Numbered from the stretch's first letter, positions 1 through 12,753 are shown. The stretch: 64,000 bases of DNA from Cycas panzhihuaensis (GCA_023213395.1 CM041465.1:209753741-209817740); one strand, 5' to 3'. Numbers and translations: made by a program. Notes: a model not told the origin generated them from the sequence alone.

Positions 1-1022
1 AGTGGTGGTATAACCTACTTTGGACAACAGATAACAGAGAAAATTCAAGGTAAAATTGGTACAAAGGCTTTAAACCTCATATAGGATGAATTCCATGTCT
101 ATTTTTAGAAATTTTTTAGCTAATTTTGATGTTTTCTATGGCTCCAAACATGATTATTAAGTTTTCTTAAAGGAATAGTAGATGATAATTAAAGTTTGGC
201 TTAAAATCAAGCATTTTAATGCCCATTTAAAATAGTTTAAGGCATATTTTAGTTAAAAATTTTTATTAAGTGAGTAACATTTGATGAATTTGTTATATAT
301 AACATCCTTAATATGTTGGTTATTTATTTCCCCCCTTAATAATGTCACATTTGGTTTAGTGGATAGTAAAATTCCTAACCAAACATATAGATCACCTAGT
401 TATTAAAATATTTTTTTATGATCCACCTAGTTGTCGATGTTATCCAACTAGATGCTGAGTATAATTTACCTTATTATAGTTAACTTGCCTTAGCCAAGTA
501 GTTTGGCCTATTCTCAGAGTTAAATATTCAACATGCGATCCAACTATCAACTTGATCTAGTTGATGCTACACTTACACAACACTCTTAATTATGTTATCC
601 CTACAAGTAATTTGGAAGGATGATGAATCATATATTTAAAGTAATTTACTAGTGAACTAGAAATTATAGTGGTTGGTCACTCATGTATTTTAGTAGATGG
701 ATATTATTTTATATGGACTCAAATATCACTTTGCTTACTTCTTAGTTTAATAAATGATTAATAGAATGTTGATCATCCAACTTAATGTTGATTGAAAGCA
801 ACTATATAGGTGAAGATATAAAGATATGCATAAAACACTTTATATATATTGGTTTTATATCTGTTAATGCTTGATGGAGATAAGCATATGGTTATGAGTT
901 ATTTACAGGTTACATGTGATACTAGATACATGATACAATTATAGGTTACAAGTTCCAGCATAGAGATTAGAGACTTAAAGACTTGAGATTAAGATTCAAG
1001 GACCTTAAACATTATACGGGGG
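1..1022 (+). mobile_element. Family A LTR element, 3' part of the non-coding interior
   Basis: This AT-rich stretch aligns by eye with about 15000-16457, the same part of the full family A copy. Shared landmarks are a block ending in ggctcc near 140, a 'tttagtggatag' block near 355-370, and a run of short 'gactt-aaag' phrases just before the LTR. A G-run (1016-1022) sits where a polypurine tract belongs. No coding frame of useful length or similarity was found. I infer a non-autonomous element (LARD-like: LTRs with a long non-coding interior). The 5' end lies outside the window. Confidence 0.6.
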
Positions 1023-1525
1023 TGTTAAAACATAATGTTTAATGTGGGTTTATTGTACACATACACTTCCCACCATTTATATACTTTGAGATATATGAGA
1101 TACACACATATCCATACTATCTCTCTATTAGATGATGTAACAACTCTTTACATTTGATAGGTTATTCATGAGGTGATTTTACTATATATATATACACTCA
1201 CCACTTGTGAACTTGAGAAGAGATAGACAAAGGAGAGAGGAGAACTATGTAAACCTTATGATCATAAGCAAAGTCTTAACTCCACCTTCTCCTATGGTTT
1301 TCTCCACAATGGGTTTTTCACATATACTTCTTGGTGTCCATATTGTGGTGATGCTTATGTTTAATGATTTTTGCTTTATTTTGCATTCATGTTGATTAAT
1401 TCACTGTGTATATACTTATGAGTTCATTATTATTCCATCTTTCATATTATGGAATTGGACCTAATCTCAATATTCGACACATATTTTATCATAGCATTAG
1501 ACCAATTCTGGTACGTATTTTAACA
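1023..1525 (+). repeat. Family A LTR, copy 1
   Basis: It begins TGTTAAAAC directly after a G-rich polypurine-like run and ends TTTTAACA directly before a primer-site-like TGGTATTAGAG (1526). It shares ordered blocks with the LTRs at 12288-12785 and 24097-24574: 'gatgatgtaa', 'ttcatgaggtg', 'acttgagaa', 'ctccaccttctcc' and 'tttttcacatat'. The roughly 500 bp length matches the other copies. Boundaries were set by the TG...CA ends and neighbouring priming signals. The 62-residue frame at 1207-1395 lies inside this LTR and is not a gene. Confidence 0.6.
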
Positions 1526-2807
1526 TGGTATTAGAGTAATTTTGGTATAAACTTTAATAATTTCATCATGTTTTAATTGTTTTTAGTAATTTTTTTTCCT
1601 CTCTTCATTTTCTTCCTACTCTTCTTATTCTTCCTTTCCTTTCTCCTAATTTGTTTCCCATTCATAACCTCTTTTATCTTATTCTTCTAATTCATCTTTT
1701 TCATACTTTTTAACTTCTTCATTCCTAATTTGAACTTAATCTAATATTTCTTTAAGTTTCTAACACATTTTAATATTTTTTAAAATCTATTAATCCATTC
1801 CAAATTTTCTTCTTTCTAATATCACAATAAACTCAATTATTCATATTAAAAAAATTACAACATATTGAAAAAAAATTACAAAAAAAAGAGGTTCAAATAT
1901 TACAAAAATTTAAAGTAAAATTGACCTTAATCATCATAAGTGATGTAAATTTCTTTCTAATTATCTAAATTAGGTGCCATTTTTTTATTAGAAAGTAACA
2001 TGAAAGATGCTTACAATGGATCTATTTTGAGATGATTTAGAGATCTAAATATTCTTCAATGCACTTGTAACATGCCCTTAAATCATTGATAAAAATAATT
2101 AGTAAGCAAAAAATGGTGACAATGGATGAATAATAATAAATCAATTGATCATAGAAGACAATCATAACATTTGGAAATAAAATAAATAAATACGTGAGGG
2201 TGGAGGGAAATGTGTGAAATAATTAAAATGGATTTAATCCATCATAAATAAAAAATAAAAAATAACCATGATGTTGGCATAAGACTCTACTTCCTTTATG
2301 TATACCTTTATTACTAGAGTTATTTTCAATATTTAGTAAAATACTAATAAAGTTAACAAGCTTCATTTTTTCATTTAGGGTCATTACAACACCAACGAAT
2401 TTAACATGAAATTATAGGATTTTAGAATAGTGGTGCCAACTTCTAAAAATATAATAATAAGTTTTTTTTTAACCATACAAATTGAAAAATAATATTTTCA
2501 TTTAAAATATAATATATATACACTTATAATAATACATATTTGAGGACTTTTAGATATAATTGATATTTGCATTAAGCTCTATGAATCAAGCTAAAAGAAA
2601 TTTAGGACTATAATGACTCTTTATAATAACCCAAAATTGAATTTCGCTCATAATCATAAACTTAAGTTAAAAAGTATATAATGTAATAATTCAAAAATAT
2701 GGAGATGATATTCTTGATAAGCTTATGCAATTAATTCCTTCAAAATTAATTATTTAATTCTAAAATATTTTCTCCATGTATGTTATCATTAAAAGGCCAC
2801 AAATGAT
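1526..2807. other. Primer-site-like start, then unassigned AT-rich DNA
   Basis: The first 12 bases resemble the initiator-Met tRNA primer site, as after the other family A LTRs, but similarity to the family A interior fades within about 20 bases. From 1590 to 1700 there is a T/C-rich tract. The rest is AT-rich with no frame, repeat or motif I can name. Confidence 0.4.
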
Positions 2808-3016
2808 GCTCTAATACCATTTGTAGAAAATGTGTATGTATTTAGCTATCTACAACTTATAATTTAGATAAACATACCTCTAAGCATATAAAATACTCAA
2901 ATATAATGGTAATAGAACCATTTATAACACATAATAAAAAATTTACATAATTAATACTAAATCAAATTAAATGTCAAATACCTTAATAACAAGAATATGT
3001 ATACTATAAGAAAGGT
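2808..3016 (-). repeat. Possible minus-strand LTR with primer site
   Basis: On the minus strand TGGTATTAGAGC (2808-2819), a one-base variant of the plant copia primer site, follows sequence ending in ...CTACA. So an LTR would extend to the right from 2822 on the plus strand. The far boundary near 3016 is a guess, since no second copy is present. The interior would run left from 2807, but no protein remnant was recognised there. Confidence 0.3.
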
Positions 3017-3451
3017 TAGGGCTGTTAGGGCTTCTTTGTTGGGTTACAGGTGATTTTTATGTGTTAAGCTCTATAAGGCTTTTTTTCAAGAGGGGGCATT
3101 TAGAGTGTGTGGTGATGTTCCTTGATCTGGTGATGAAAGGGGAGGTAGTAGTGTACCTGTAGGGTAGATCCTCTAGTAGGTGGATTGCTTTATCATATTG
3201 GTTCCTTTAAGGCTGGGCCCTCTTGAAATGATTAAGATGTTTAAGCCCCTAAGTAGGGTGCATATGTAAAATAAAAGGGGACTATTCCCCATGTTGTGTT
3301 GGATGCTAGTCATCTATTAAAGGATTTTTCCCAACTAAGTGAATATGGTTTTGTGTGTTATTTCTTTAATCTCTAGCCCTTGCTTAGAGGTTTACACACA
3401 TAGATCTAAACTAACTAGGTCCTGATCATCTCTCAAAAGCTTGGTGTTTTT
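3017..3451. other. Unassigned, possible 5' part of a retroelement
   Basis: This stretch is moderately richer in G than its surroundings and has several short G-runs. I recognise no repeat partner or coding frame in it. It leads directly into the DUF4283-like fragment and may belong to the same element. Confidence 0.3.
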
Positions 3452-3632
3452 TCTATCGATCATGTTTTATTAGTGGTCCTATTCAAGATTCCCAATGATA
3501 GGAACATGATTTTTAATAAGGGACCTTGGTTTATGGCATAAAGTAATATGTTCATGAAATTTTTGGAGCCTTCTTTTGATCCTTGATAAGAGATTCCTAG
3601 TTCCATTCCAGTTTAGGTCAAGCTTCCTTTCT
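3452..3632 (+). pseudogene. DUF4283-like fragment (plant LINE or retroelement ORF1 type)
   Basis: Reading from 3452 in one frame gives a hydrophobic strand, then IPNDRNMIFNKGPWFMA, a stop, MFMKFLEPSFDP, two stops, and a final IPV-stop-VKLP. Order and spacing match the DUF4283 pattern (IP-D-R...GPWF...L...W-P-FDP...PVWV-LP). That domain is known from plant LINE ORF1 and related zinc-knuckle proteins, where it probably binds nucleic acid. At least four stops interrupt it, and no zinc knuckle or endonuclease follows before chromovirus D begins. An 81-codon frame on the opposite strand (3479-3724) is treated as its shadow. The assignment is by motif alone. Confidence 0.45.
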
Positions 3633-3639
3633 TCCTTTG

Positions 3640-4004
3640 TAGTTTTAAAGTGATAATGGAGTGTTTCCTCATAAAAATCAACCTTGTAGATGTAGTGCAA
3701 CAAAAGTAAAGGCCAAAATAACATAACTTCATAAATAGATCATAAATAAATTAATCACCAAAGGGAGTGCCAAAGTGTTTTCTCTTCAAAGATAATAATA
3801 CTCAAACAACCATTACAAGTAGAGCTCGACCCTTTAAATGAGCATGTAAGGGTCTTCTTCCTTATGATATTATTGCTAGCCCTACTAGCCTTATATCTTA
3901 TTGGACAACTTAGCAATCCATAGATAAATCTTAATAGCTAACATCAATCCTTAACCTTTTGATAACTCCTACTTGCTAGTGCTTAGGAAAGGTGGGGTTA
4001 CATT
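3640..4004 (-). repeat. Presumed 3' LTR of chromovirus D
   Basis: On the minus strand a purine-rich tract (TTAGAGGGAGGGACC, about 4006-4020) is followed by TATAATGTAACC near 4003, the expected polypurine tract to LTR junction. The far end is not defined because no second copy was found. Confidence 0.35.
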
Positions 4005-4009
4005 ATAGG

Positions 4010-7000
4010 TCCCTCCCTCTAAGACACTAAATCCTTGTAACATTAGAGATGAGGATATTATTGGATGAACTCATCAGATTCCTAAGTTACTTCATCTATA
4101 TCATAACTAACCCACTGTATTAAGTTCTTAGAAATAGTATGATTCTAGAGGTAGTGCTAGTGGCTAGCAAGGATTTTATCTAGTGAAATTATAAGAGTTT
4201 GCTCCTTAGAGATAATGGATAAGGTGGTGTGGGGTGTAACTTTAGTTCCAAGGTATTTTTTTTAGATAAGAAATATAGAAAACATTATGGATATTGGTGT
4301 TTGGGAGGAGTTCAAGGGCATAGGCAACTTCACTAATTTTGTGGAGGACTTTGTAAGAGCCATAGTAACGAGGGCTTAATTTATACCCTTTATATAACTT
4401 AAGAGATTGTTACTTACAAGCTTAGAGGTGGAGGAATATTAGATCTCTAATATCAAAGGATTGATCAAATTGATGGCAATCAATGAGTTATTTCATTTAA
4501 TTTTGAGTAATAAATAGATTTTGTTAAAAGGTATAGAGGATTAGGTCCATCTTTTAAAGCTTTTGTTATATACAAGTCACTTGAAAGTTTATGAATAGGG
4601 TATGGTAGGAAGGGGGGGAGGTAACTATAGAGAGCCAGAAAAGGGACATACTGATGGTAGAATGGTGAGAGGAGTTGTATTAGTACTCTACTAGGGAGAG
4701 CTAATAAGTCTACTTAGCTTGGTATTCAGAGGCAAAGCAAAGTAGATAAGTTACTAGAGTTTTGTTTAGGACCTCAGATTGGCCATATGTTTATGGGTGG
4801 TAGGCAAAACTCATGTTAAATGAGGTTTTAACAGCCTTAAAGAGTTCTAGCCCAAAAGAGATGGTGAACTTAGGGTCTTGATCACAAATGATAGATGAAG
4901 GAAAGTCATGAAGGTAAAATATGAATTAGACATACAAGTCAGTGAGATGAGAGGATGTATATGAGATGCAAATAGGGAGAACGTGTAAGTACTTAGTTAA
5001 TCAGTCAATGATTACCCAAATAGACTCAAACCTAATAGATTGAGGTAAACCTGTGATATAGTCTATGGTAATATCTTATCACTTGCCTTGAGGAATGTTT
5101 AGTGGTTGGAGAAGTTTAGGAAAGGGCTTTGGTATCAACTTTATTTCACTGGCATGTGTCACATTCTAATACAAAAGTGAATATTGTAGTCTTTATAAGG
5201 GGCCAAAAGAAATCTATGTAGATTCAATGATAAATTTTATCAAACCCTGAGTAGCCACCAAGGTGAGAAGAATGGTATTCTGTTAGGATTCTAGGTATGA
5301 ATGAGGAGGATGAGTGGATAGAGATGTAATTTTAATAGAGTAGATGGTTATTATAGGTTGACCAAACTTTGTGGGTGAAAACTTTTTTACTCTAATTATG
5401 GTAATTAGGCTGGGCCTAGTTTTCAACCCATAATTCATTAAGCCAAAGGGGTTGGGATTTGCTTATGGCATGGACACTCAGGTTGTGGGTACTATCATTA
5501 AAGTAGAGATGTGAAAGGGCATTTATGACTGTATTATCTTTACATTTTTTATACAATATTGTAAAATCAAAGACTTATAGATAGTGAGCCCACTTAGCTT
5601 ATTCTTTCGATAAGACTAACTAATCTAATAGATTATGGAGGCTATGATGATCTATGAGAATAGTGAATTTGGAGCCTAAAAGGTATTTCCACCACTTACT
5701 AATAGTGTGGAGAATAACTTTCATCTCCTTCTAGTATGTAGAGTGACAGAGCTCATGCTCTTTTAATTTTTAGCTCTTGAATGTAATGGGGTAAGAGTCT
5801 TGCTTCAAGACTACACCCAGTTTAAATCTTAAGGCATCATATTCAAGTTAGAAAGGCTAATTAAAGTCAAGAGTGATGAGGACTAGGGTGGAGGCCATTA
5901 GACTTTAAGGTGAGAAAAAGTGGTATCAATTTCTAGAGACCATTAAAAAACATCTTTATGAAGGAGATTGGTTAAGGGGGTTGTGAGGGTGGTGCAGTTA
6001 TGTACAAATCACTAGTAGAATCTTATGAGCCCAAGGAATGCTTGTAGTTGGGTAAGGGTAGTGGGTGTTGGACAAGTCGTGATGACATATATTTTATTGA
6101 GGTCCACATGTACCCCTTCTGATGAGATGACATATCCCAAGTATTAGAGTTCAGATTACTCAAACTTGCACTTAGATAATTTTACATAGAGTTAGTGGTT
6201 TTGTAGTATTTGAAGGATAATTTCTAGGTGTTAGATGTATTGGTCTAGGTAGACACTATAAATAAGAATGTCATTAAAGAAGACAATGACAAAGTTTTAG
6301 AGGTAGGGGCTACAAATTTTCTTCATAAGGATTTGAAAAGCTGTTGGGGTATTATAAAGGCCGAAGGTCATTGCACAAACTAAAGGTCTAACTTAGAGAA
6401 GATAGTGGCGCCATGGATTTCATCTAACATGCCATCTATACAAGGGGTAGGGAACTTTTGTTTTATGGTAATTTTATTTAGTTCTGTATAATTGATACAT
6501 AGGTAGAAGGAACCATCTTTCTTCCTAACTAAGACGATTGGAGTTGCATAAGGGCTTTTGCTAAGTCAGATTATGCCCATGCTAAGGAGCTTAATTATGA
6601 ATTTCTCAATTTTGTTCTTTTGAAAGTATGAGTTATGGTAGGATCTTAGGCTAATAGGGTCATGATTAGATTAGAGGTCAATTGATTGATAGAAGCCACG
6701 ATCGGGTGGGGTAGCAGTAGGTAGAGGAGCAAAAATCTGCTCGTATTGGTTAATGATGTCCTAGATGCATGGGTGAATTTATAGTTCAATTTAAATATTA
6801 TTGAGAAAAACTATGTATCATAGGTAGGGTTGAAGATGGTATTTCATACATTTGAGAGAGACCACTTAGTTAGAGGGAGACTACATCCCATAAATTTTGT
6901 GATTTCAATGCATTTGGTCTTTGAAAGTGATGAATGGATTAGTAGGAGAGCTATTTATATTGTAAGTTCCTAGGGTTTGTAACCACTGAATCTCCAAGAT

Positions 7001-7210
7001 AGCATTAAACCCTCTTATTAATAAGGCATAGAATTCTAACACCAGTTGATAAGAGGTAATTTAGACTTATAGGTATTTAATAACACCAGCATAGTGGAGT
7101 TGCCGATACCCTAGTAGAGAACAACTAAAGCCAATTTTTGGTGTTATATATAGGTTGAGTTATTGGGATATAGAGATATCAATGAAATTGAGTGACACAT
7201 CACCATTGAT
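4010..7210 (-). pseudogene. pol: Degenerate Ty3/gypsy pol of element D
   Basis: In chromoviruses this polyprotein makes reverse transcriptase, RNase H and integrase, which copy the element's RNA and insert the DNA, with a C-terminal chromodomain that targets chromatin. Visible remnants on the minus strand: a reverse transcriptase catalytic box read as FFNDILIY (about 6253-6290; the family has F-x-D-D, so the first Asp is changed to Asn); an integrase block FPSSIICDQDPKF (about 4873-4915) with its second catalytic Asp; and YHP-stop-TYGQSEV (about 4770-4802) with the catalytic Glu. The tail (4020-4560) matches the chromodomain-linker region of element C base by base in patches. Stops and frameshifts are present throughout, so it is not functional. 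Confidence 0.75.
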
Positions 7211-8488
7211 CAAGATAAACATTACAGTCTTGCGAATAATACCTTAGATATGTAGGGGTTTAGGGTAAGAGGAGGTGGTGACAATAGATAGGGATACTTT
7301 AGGGTGAGGGTCCAGGGTAGAGTCATCATGGAAATCATCTTTGACCTTGTGTTCAGAGTCAAAGTCAAAGGGTTCATTAGGGGATAGGGATGGGTCAATA
7401 GAGAAAACCATGTAACATGCCTTACAGATGTAGCCATTCTCAGAAGTCCACTTTTCTTCACATTGCATATAAAGACTAACCTCTAGATAGTATTGTGCTC
7501 CACCTTGAAAAATTTGGACTCTTTTGGTAGATGAGTCATCATTTTAATAATTGGTAGTTGGGTAGGCGATATCATCTTGTCATAGTTGAGGGTGTGCAAA
7601 GTCAGCTTGAGGATGGGTGGCATCATCAAATTAGAGCCACAATCACTGGAAGTATAATTATTGAGTGCATGAGAACTAAATATTGTCCTGATGAGTCGTT
7701 GAGCATTTATCTGCCACAAATTCTGCCTCTATTACTTGAGCCCACTTGAATACATCCTTGATGGAGTAGGTTGCCATTATCTTTAGTCTCATCTAAATGC
7801 AATCTTAGAGTATAGCCACATACATATTAATTATTGTTTATTTACCCAAGTTTTTGATTTATGGTAAGCGATTGTATAAAGCTTAAAGTTCATTTGTATA
7901 AGCCTCCACTATTGTAGTCTATTTAAACTAACTAAGTTGCATGAAGAAAGATTGACTCTATGTATCCTTATATTATTCAAAGAAATAATTAGTGAAGTAG
8001 AACCATGTTAAGTGGGAGGGATATTCTTATTTCTACTAGTTGAACCAATGATGGGATCATCTATCTAGGTGGATGGAAGCATATAAGAGTTGATCCTCCT
8101 CGGACATCGGGTAGAGTGTGAAATGGGATTCTAACTTATTAATCCAACTTTGGGTATATTTCCTATTCACATCTAGATCAAAGGTAGAAATATTGATTTT
8201 GTGTAAGAAAGCATACCTTGATGAAGAACCTCCTGTAATTGAATTGCTTCCTTTAAAAGGGGGAGGCTGGTTGCCTATTGTATGACAAGTGCTTATGCTG
8301 TGGAGTTAGAATTGTAACAATTATTGGATTTGTGCTATGATTTCTTTTTTTGTGCCCTCAAGATCTAATATGGTAGGTATGTTCTCAAACTTACTGGTGA
8401 CATGTTGCTTAAAGGTGTTAACATCTTACTTAAAGTTGGTGAATTTAGAGGCTAACTCATTAATTCTTTCTCCTTAAGATTTTGCCAT
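7211..8488 (-). pseudogene. gag: Degenerate Ty3/gypsy gag of element D
   Basis: Gag forms the intracellular particle and binds the element's RNA. The minus-strand frame starts with MAKS at 8488 (CAT on the plus strand) and soon meets a stop. Further on, a block containing HFTLYPMSEED (about 8100-8140) corresponds to the retrotransposon gag core seen in element C. Near 7470-7400 the reading CMQCEEKWTSENGYICK parallels the C knuckle CMQCFEKWTTGHNRICK, but the metal-binding His has been lost. Acidic sequence follows, as in C. Two overlapping open frames (7222-7461 and 7244-7468) are pieces of this region; the frames at 7483-7719 and on the plus strand at 7558-7749 are shadows. Confidence 0.7.
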
Positions 8489-8690
8489 TGGAATTATAGA
8501 AGAGGCTTACAGAAGTGAGAAATAATAGAAAGAAGGGGAATGGACGAAGTGGGACATATTAAGAAAGAATAAGATATAATGACAAGGAAGTTATTACATG
8601 GAAGAGAAGGGGTAAATAAGAGGGTGCAGTGTCTATAGCCTATTGACCTCATAAATTATATAAATAAGATATTGGTCTTACTAAAAAGAG

Positions 8691-10320
8691 TGTGGAAGTG
8701 GGGTTATCCGTTTTTGTGAATAAATTATATAATTTGTAAAAGAAATTAGCACAGGGGGGTTATCCCTTTTAATTAGTATTATTTGTAAATATAAATACTA
8801 GAGATTAAATCAGATTTGTAGTAGGATTACATAATTTATAAAGTTATTTATAAATAAATAACATTAAAATAATGATAACATTAAATACTGATAAATTAAA
8901 TGAATTTATTAAAAAGGGAGGGGTATAATGATGTTATTAATTCATAAATTTAATAAATGATCAATACAATATCAAATTGAATTAAAAATATTAGGAAAAT
9001 ATAAAGAAATTAGATAAATTAAATTACGTACCTGTGCTTGCCTTAATTGTGGTCAACTTTATTGACTTTGGTCATAGTTTTACCCATTAAAATGACATCA
9101 AAAATACTTAAATGACTAGCCAAATCAAAGGTGCCTGAGTCAGGAATCTAATGCAACTTTTGGTTTTAGATTAGGACTCTGAATAGTGAAGTTATAGGCA
9201 AAAATGAGGGGGGACTAAAATATGGGGTTAAGCCCCTTTTATATCAAGATTGAGTCCATATGGAGAGGTAATAGGACTAGGGACTAGAGGTAAGGGGGTT
9301 GCAGTCCCGAAAATAAAAAGAAGCAGACTTAATTCCTTTTACATATGCAAAAAGATTACACAAGATTTGATAAATATTTCACCACTATAAATACATAAAA
9401 AAAACATTTGAATAACATAATTTTACCCTAAGCTTAGGGTTATGAAATGATTTTTCACCTAAATGTGCAGGGTTGTGGTAATTTTTTGCATCTTTGCATG
9501 ATTTTTCTCCTATTTTACAACCTCAATCAAATCTACATAATGGTATAATACAAATATTATATCTCCTTGGTATCTGCATAACATTCAATGTTTTTGATCT
9601 CTAATCTCTAGATGAAGAGATCTCCATTCTTTAATTCAACTGCATGGCATTTAGAGTTCTATGTGATGTATTTCTTTATGTGGCTACCTAATGTAACATA
9701 CTTCATTTACATTTGATGGTAGGTGCAACTTCAATCTCTTTAGTGTGAGGATAAATAATCTTCATTTGCATCTACTTTATTGGAGCAATAATCTTTAGTT
9801 ATTACTTTTATCTAATAGTGTATGCATTTTATGTGTCTTTTTTATGATTAGGCTGTTGAGAATAGAAGGTCCAACCCTCTAACAGCCACCAAGATCTATT
9901 ACTTTCTTACAACTAGTTACAGAAATGGAAACATAATATTACATGCAAGTTCTAAAATCAGAGATTATATAGTAACAAGACAATGAGAGCCAAACATCAC
10001 ATGTGCACCTGATATAACATGGTAAAACCCTAGTAGTGTGCTAAGGAAACATCCACACAGGAAAGGTATCGATCTTTATTGTTGCAGAATGGAGAAATAG
10101 TACATCACAGATACAAAGTGCTCTCTGGAACAACTATCAACCACCGTCCTCTTCACAGTACATTACATAACATTACAACATAATAAGAAAAGCCCTAAAA
10201 ACATGCTACATGAGAGGACATCCAAGACCTAAATCTCAACTGTAGAATCTAGGGTATTTGTATTGAATGACCATCATTCTCTTTACATTTTGATAAGGTT
10301 TACATGGTCAATTTTTTAGG
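8691..10320. other. Unassigned DNA right of chromovirus D
   Basis: From 8691 to 9300 the AT-rich sequence may hold the missing 5' LTR and upstream leader of D, but no copy of a 3' LTR could be matched. From 9300 to 10320 I see no frame or repeat partner. An imperfect hairpin (about 9850-9886, GGCTGTTGAGA against TCTAACAGCC) is present, and 10020-10220 has an LTR-like composition without definable ends. Confidence 0.3.
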
Positions 10321-10440
10321 TCGGGGGCTATCGCCCCCAAACCCCCTCCTAGTAGGGCATGTTCCACGCCCCCCGCACTCCCCGGCCAAGGGGGGCTCCC
10401 ACCCCCCTTGGAACCCCTCAAGAAAGATTAGGGGGGGAAA
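10321..10440. repeat. GC-rich island with two perfect hairpins
   Basis: In a region of very low GC this segment is dominated by C- and G-runs. A perfect 6-bp stem with a TATC loop (GGGGGC at 10323-10328, GCCCCC at 10333-10338) is followed by a perfect 10-bp stem with a 6-base loop (CCAAGGGGGG at 10386-10395, CCCCCCTTGG at 10402-10411). Further G- and C-runs flank them. Similar GC-rich hairpins occur inside some plant retroelements, but the host element is not evident here. Confidence 0.7.
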
Positions 10441-10882
10441 TTGCGCCAAAAACATGTCATAAATTTAGGCCTATAATTGTTGTCACAATACCCAACATAG
10501 GCGATGGCTTACATGGAGATGTATTGTAGAGTTGCGATTGCATTACTGTGTATGGCTATGTGATAAACGTGTTTTTTCAAATTAATCATATGTGTAGAGC
10601 ATACAATGTAGAGGGAGTTTGCATGAAGAGGGAATGGTTATGAGTGAGAGCAAATGGTGTCTTTATTATAGTTTTCACTTAGACGATTTCATAGTAACTG
10701 CATAATAATTGGGGCTATGGGTGATTATCCTCAATTTCCCATGCTATGTTTAAGATTTATTTTGAGGGTCTTTTGGACAAGAGCAAGTTGGACTCTTAGT
10801 CAGAGTTTTTATTCACATTATTCCAAACAAAACAAATAATAGCTTAGCATATGCTCAGGTTAATAAATAGCCAGTCAAAACC
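10441..10882. other. Unassigned intergenic DNA
   Basis: AT-rich, with no coding frame, repeat partner or recognisable motif. It lies between the GC-rich hairpin island and the microsatellite. Confidence 0.4.
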
Positions 10883-11108
<226 letters not shown>

Positions 11109-11278
11109 ACATATTAGTAACCAAGGATTATTGTTATAATGTCATTGCATACTCTATTTCTAGCAGATCTTGGAGCAAAATAACGTGGCTATAAAATAAC
11201 CATAGAACCTCTATCTTCAAGTGTCCATACATTCATGGACTTTTCTCTATTAATCTTACTTCAAAAAAGTCTAAACCT

Positions 11279-11671
11279 ATTTTGATACCATGTTGGAGAG
11301 AGCTGTATACTCAAGAAAACATGCACAAATTAATCATATAAATATATATAGGTTTGGATAGGTGAAAAACCCCTACAATGGAAGAAAAACCACCTCAGAA
11401 TAGATAATTTATTAATATCAAAATACATAATATAGGCAAGATCTCACCCTTTCTCTCATTTGTAAACCTCAGCCTATTCAACTCATCCTATTCATCCAAT
11501 CCAAGAAGATGCATGGAGATCCTCATATATTTTTAAAGAGAATGATAATGTAAAGTTTGTTAGATGGAAAACAATCCATTTACCAAACTTTAAAAATAAT
11601 ATTAATTAAATACATAAAAATTTTATAAAGATAATATTACATAGTATTAATATGAAATATTATTTCTAACA
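11279..11671 (-). repeat. Minus-strand LTR with primer site
   Basis: On the minus strand the sequence starts TGTTAGAAATAATATTTC at 11671 and ends CTCTCCAACA at 11291, so it has TG...CA ends and is 381 bp. It is followed immediately by TGGTATCAAAAT (11290-11279), a variant of the initiator-Met primer site. The element interior would run leftwards and is cut off by the microsatellite. No second LTR copy was found, so this is a 5' LTR remnant of an otherwise lost copia-type element. Confidence 0.6.
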
Positions 11672-11899
11672 CTTACCATGGATAGGGCATCAATGAGGCT
11701 CAAACTAGGTGTAAAATAAGTACAAGACTATCTCATGATTGGGGAAGTATAAAAGAGCTATGGGTTTTTTAGAATAAAAGTGTAGGAAATGGATTTACAC
11801 GTGAATGTCAAAAGCTAAAATGACTAGTAAGTTTAGGACTTGGCCTCAAAATAGGAAGTAACAACTATAAATAGTAATGGGTTTAAAATAACTATATAA

Positions 11900-12287
11900 T
11901 ATTGGAATATATGATTATTTTCACATATATAATATTTAATATAAGGTGGTGATCTTATATAATCCTACACCTAAAAGCATTAATAGGGGTGACATACACA
12001 TATATTTATGTATACATTCGATTAGATGATGAAAATGCATAAAGATATTATAGGCTATTTATGAGGTGACACAATTTATAAATGTATGCACACACCACTT
12101 AAGAACTTGAGAAAGGAGGTGAAAGGATCAAGCTTGGAGATGTAATCATTTAAATATTATAATAAATCAGAGTTACTAAATCCAACCTTCTCTTGTGATT
12201 TTTCCATTTTTGGATTTTTCATGTATTATTATTTTTTATGGTGATGTTTATTATTTTATATTCATGACATTGTTTGATATATTAGTC
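11900..12287 (+). repeat. Family A LTR, copy 2 (shortened, abutting copy 3)
   Basis: From 11900 the sequence follows the family A LTR: an opening 'tattggaatatatg', then 'gatgatgaaa', 'ctatttatgaggtg', 'cacaccacttaagaacttgag', 'ccaaccttctcttg' and a 'tatggtgatg' block also seen in copy 1. It stops about 115 bp short and runs straight into copy 3. Two LTRs in direct tandem suggest unequal recombination or an insertion next to an existing copy. Confidence 0.65.
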
Positions 12288-12710
12288 ATATTGAAATATG
12301 TGATATATTTACATATTTAATATTTAATGTCAATGTTATACACACACACACACACAAAATTCTTCTAATTAGATATATTGAGAGATGTGATATATACATA
12401 TTTATCTTAACATATTATTAGATGATATAAAGGCTCAAGAGAAATTATAGGCTACTTATGAGGTGTCTATTGATATAAGTATGTATACACACCATTTGAA
12501 AACTTAAGAAATGTCTATGACTAGGAGATGTATTCATTGTGATATCTAAAAGGAGCTCCAAACTCTACCTTCTACCATGGATTTTTCTATACTATGTTTT
12601 TCATATATAAATCTATTATCTCTCCTTTAGTAAATGCTTATTGCATATTTGATCTGTTATTACTTTATGATTCATGTTTATTACTTTATATATATACATT
12701 TCTAATGAGA

Positions 12711-12753
<43 letters not shown>

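Larger units (their letters stand above)
3640..8690 (-). mobile_element. Chromovirus D, old minus-strand Ty3/gypsy element
   Basis: Read on the minus strand the order is leader (8690-8489), gag (from 8488), zinc knuckle (about 7470-7400), reverse transcriptase (about 6830-6000), RNase H, integrase (about 5300-4500), a chromodomain-like tail (to about 4010), then a purine-rich tract (about 4004-4020) and a presumed 3' LTR. The leader and many coding blocks match chromovirus C at 48436-60228, so both belong to one lineage. Every domain carries stops and small indels, far more than in C, so D is much older. I could not find a matching 5' LTR. The LTR here does not resemble that of C. Confidence 0.75.

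Noticed and set aside
1207-1395. 62-codon open frame
   Set aside because: It lies within a non-coding family A LTR with no similarity in the other copies' frames.
7483-7749. Opposed open frames of 78 and 63 codons
   Set aside because: They lie inside the degenerate gag of chromovirus D and match no family; shadows.
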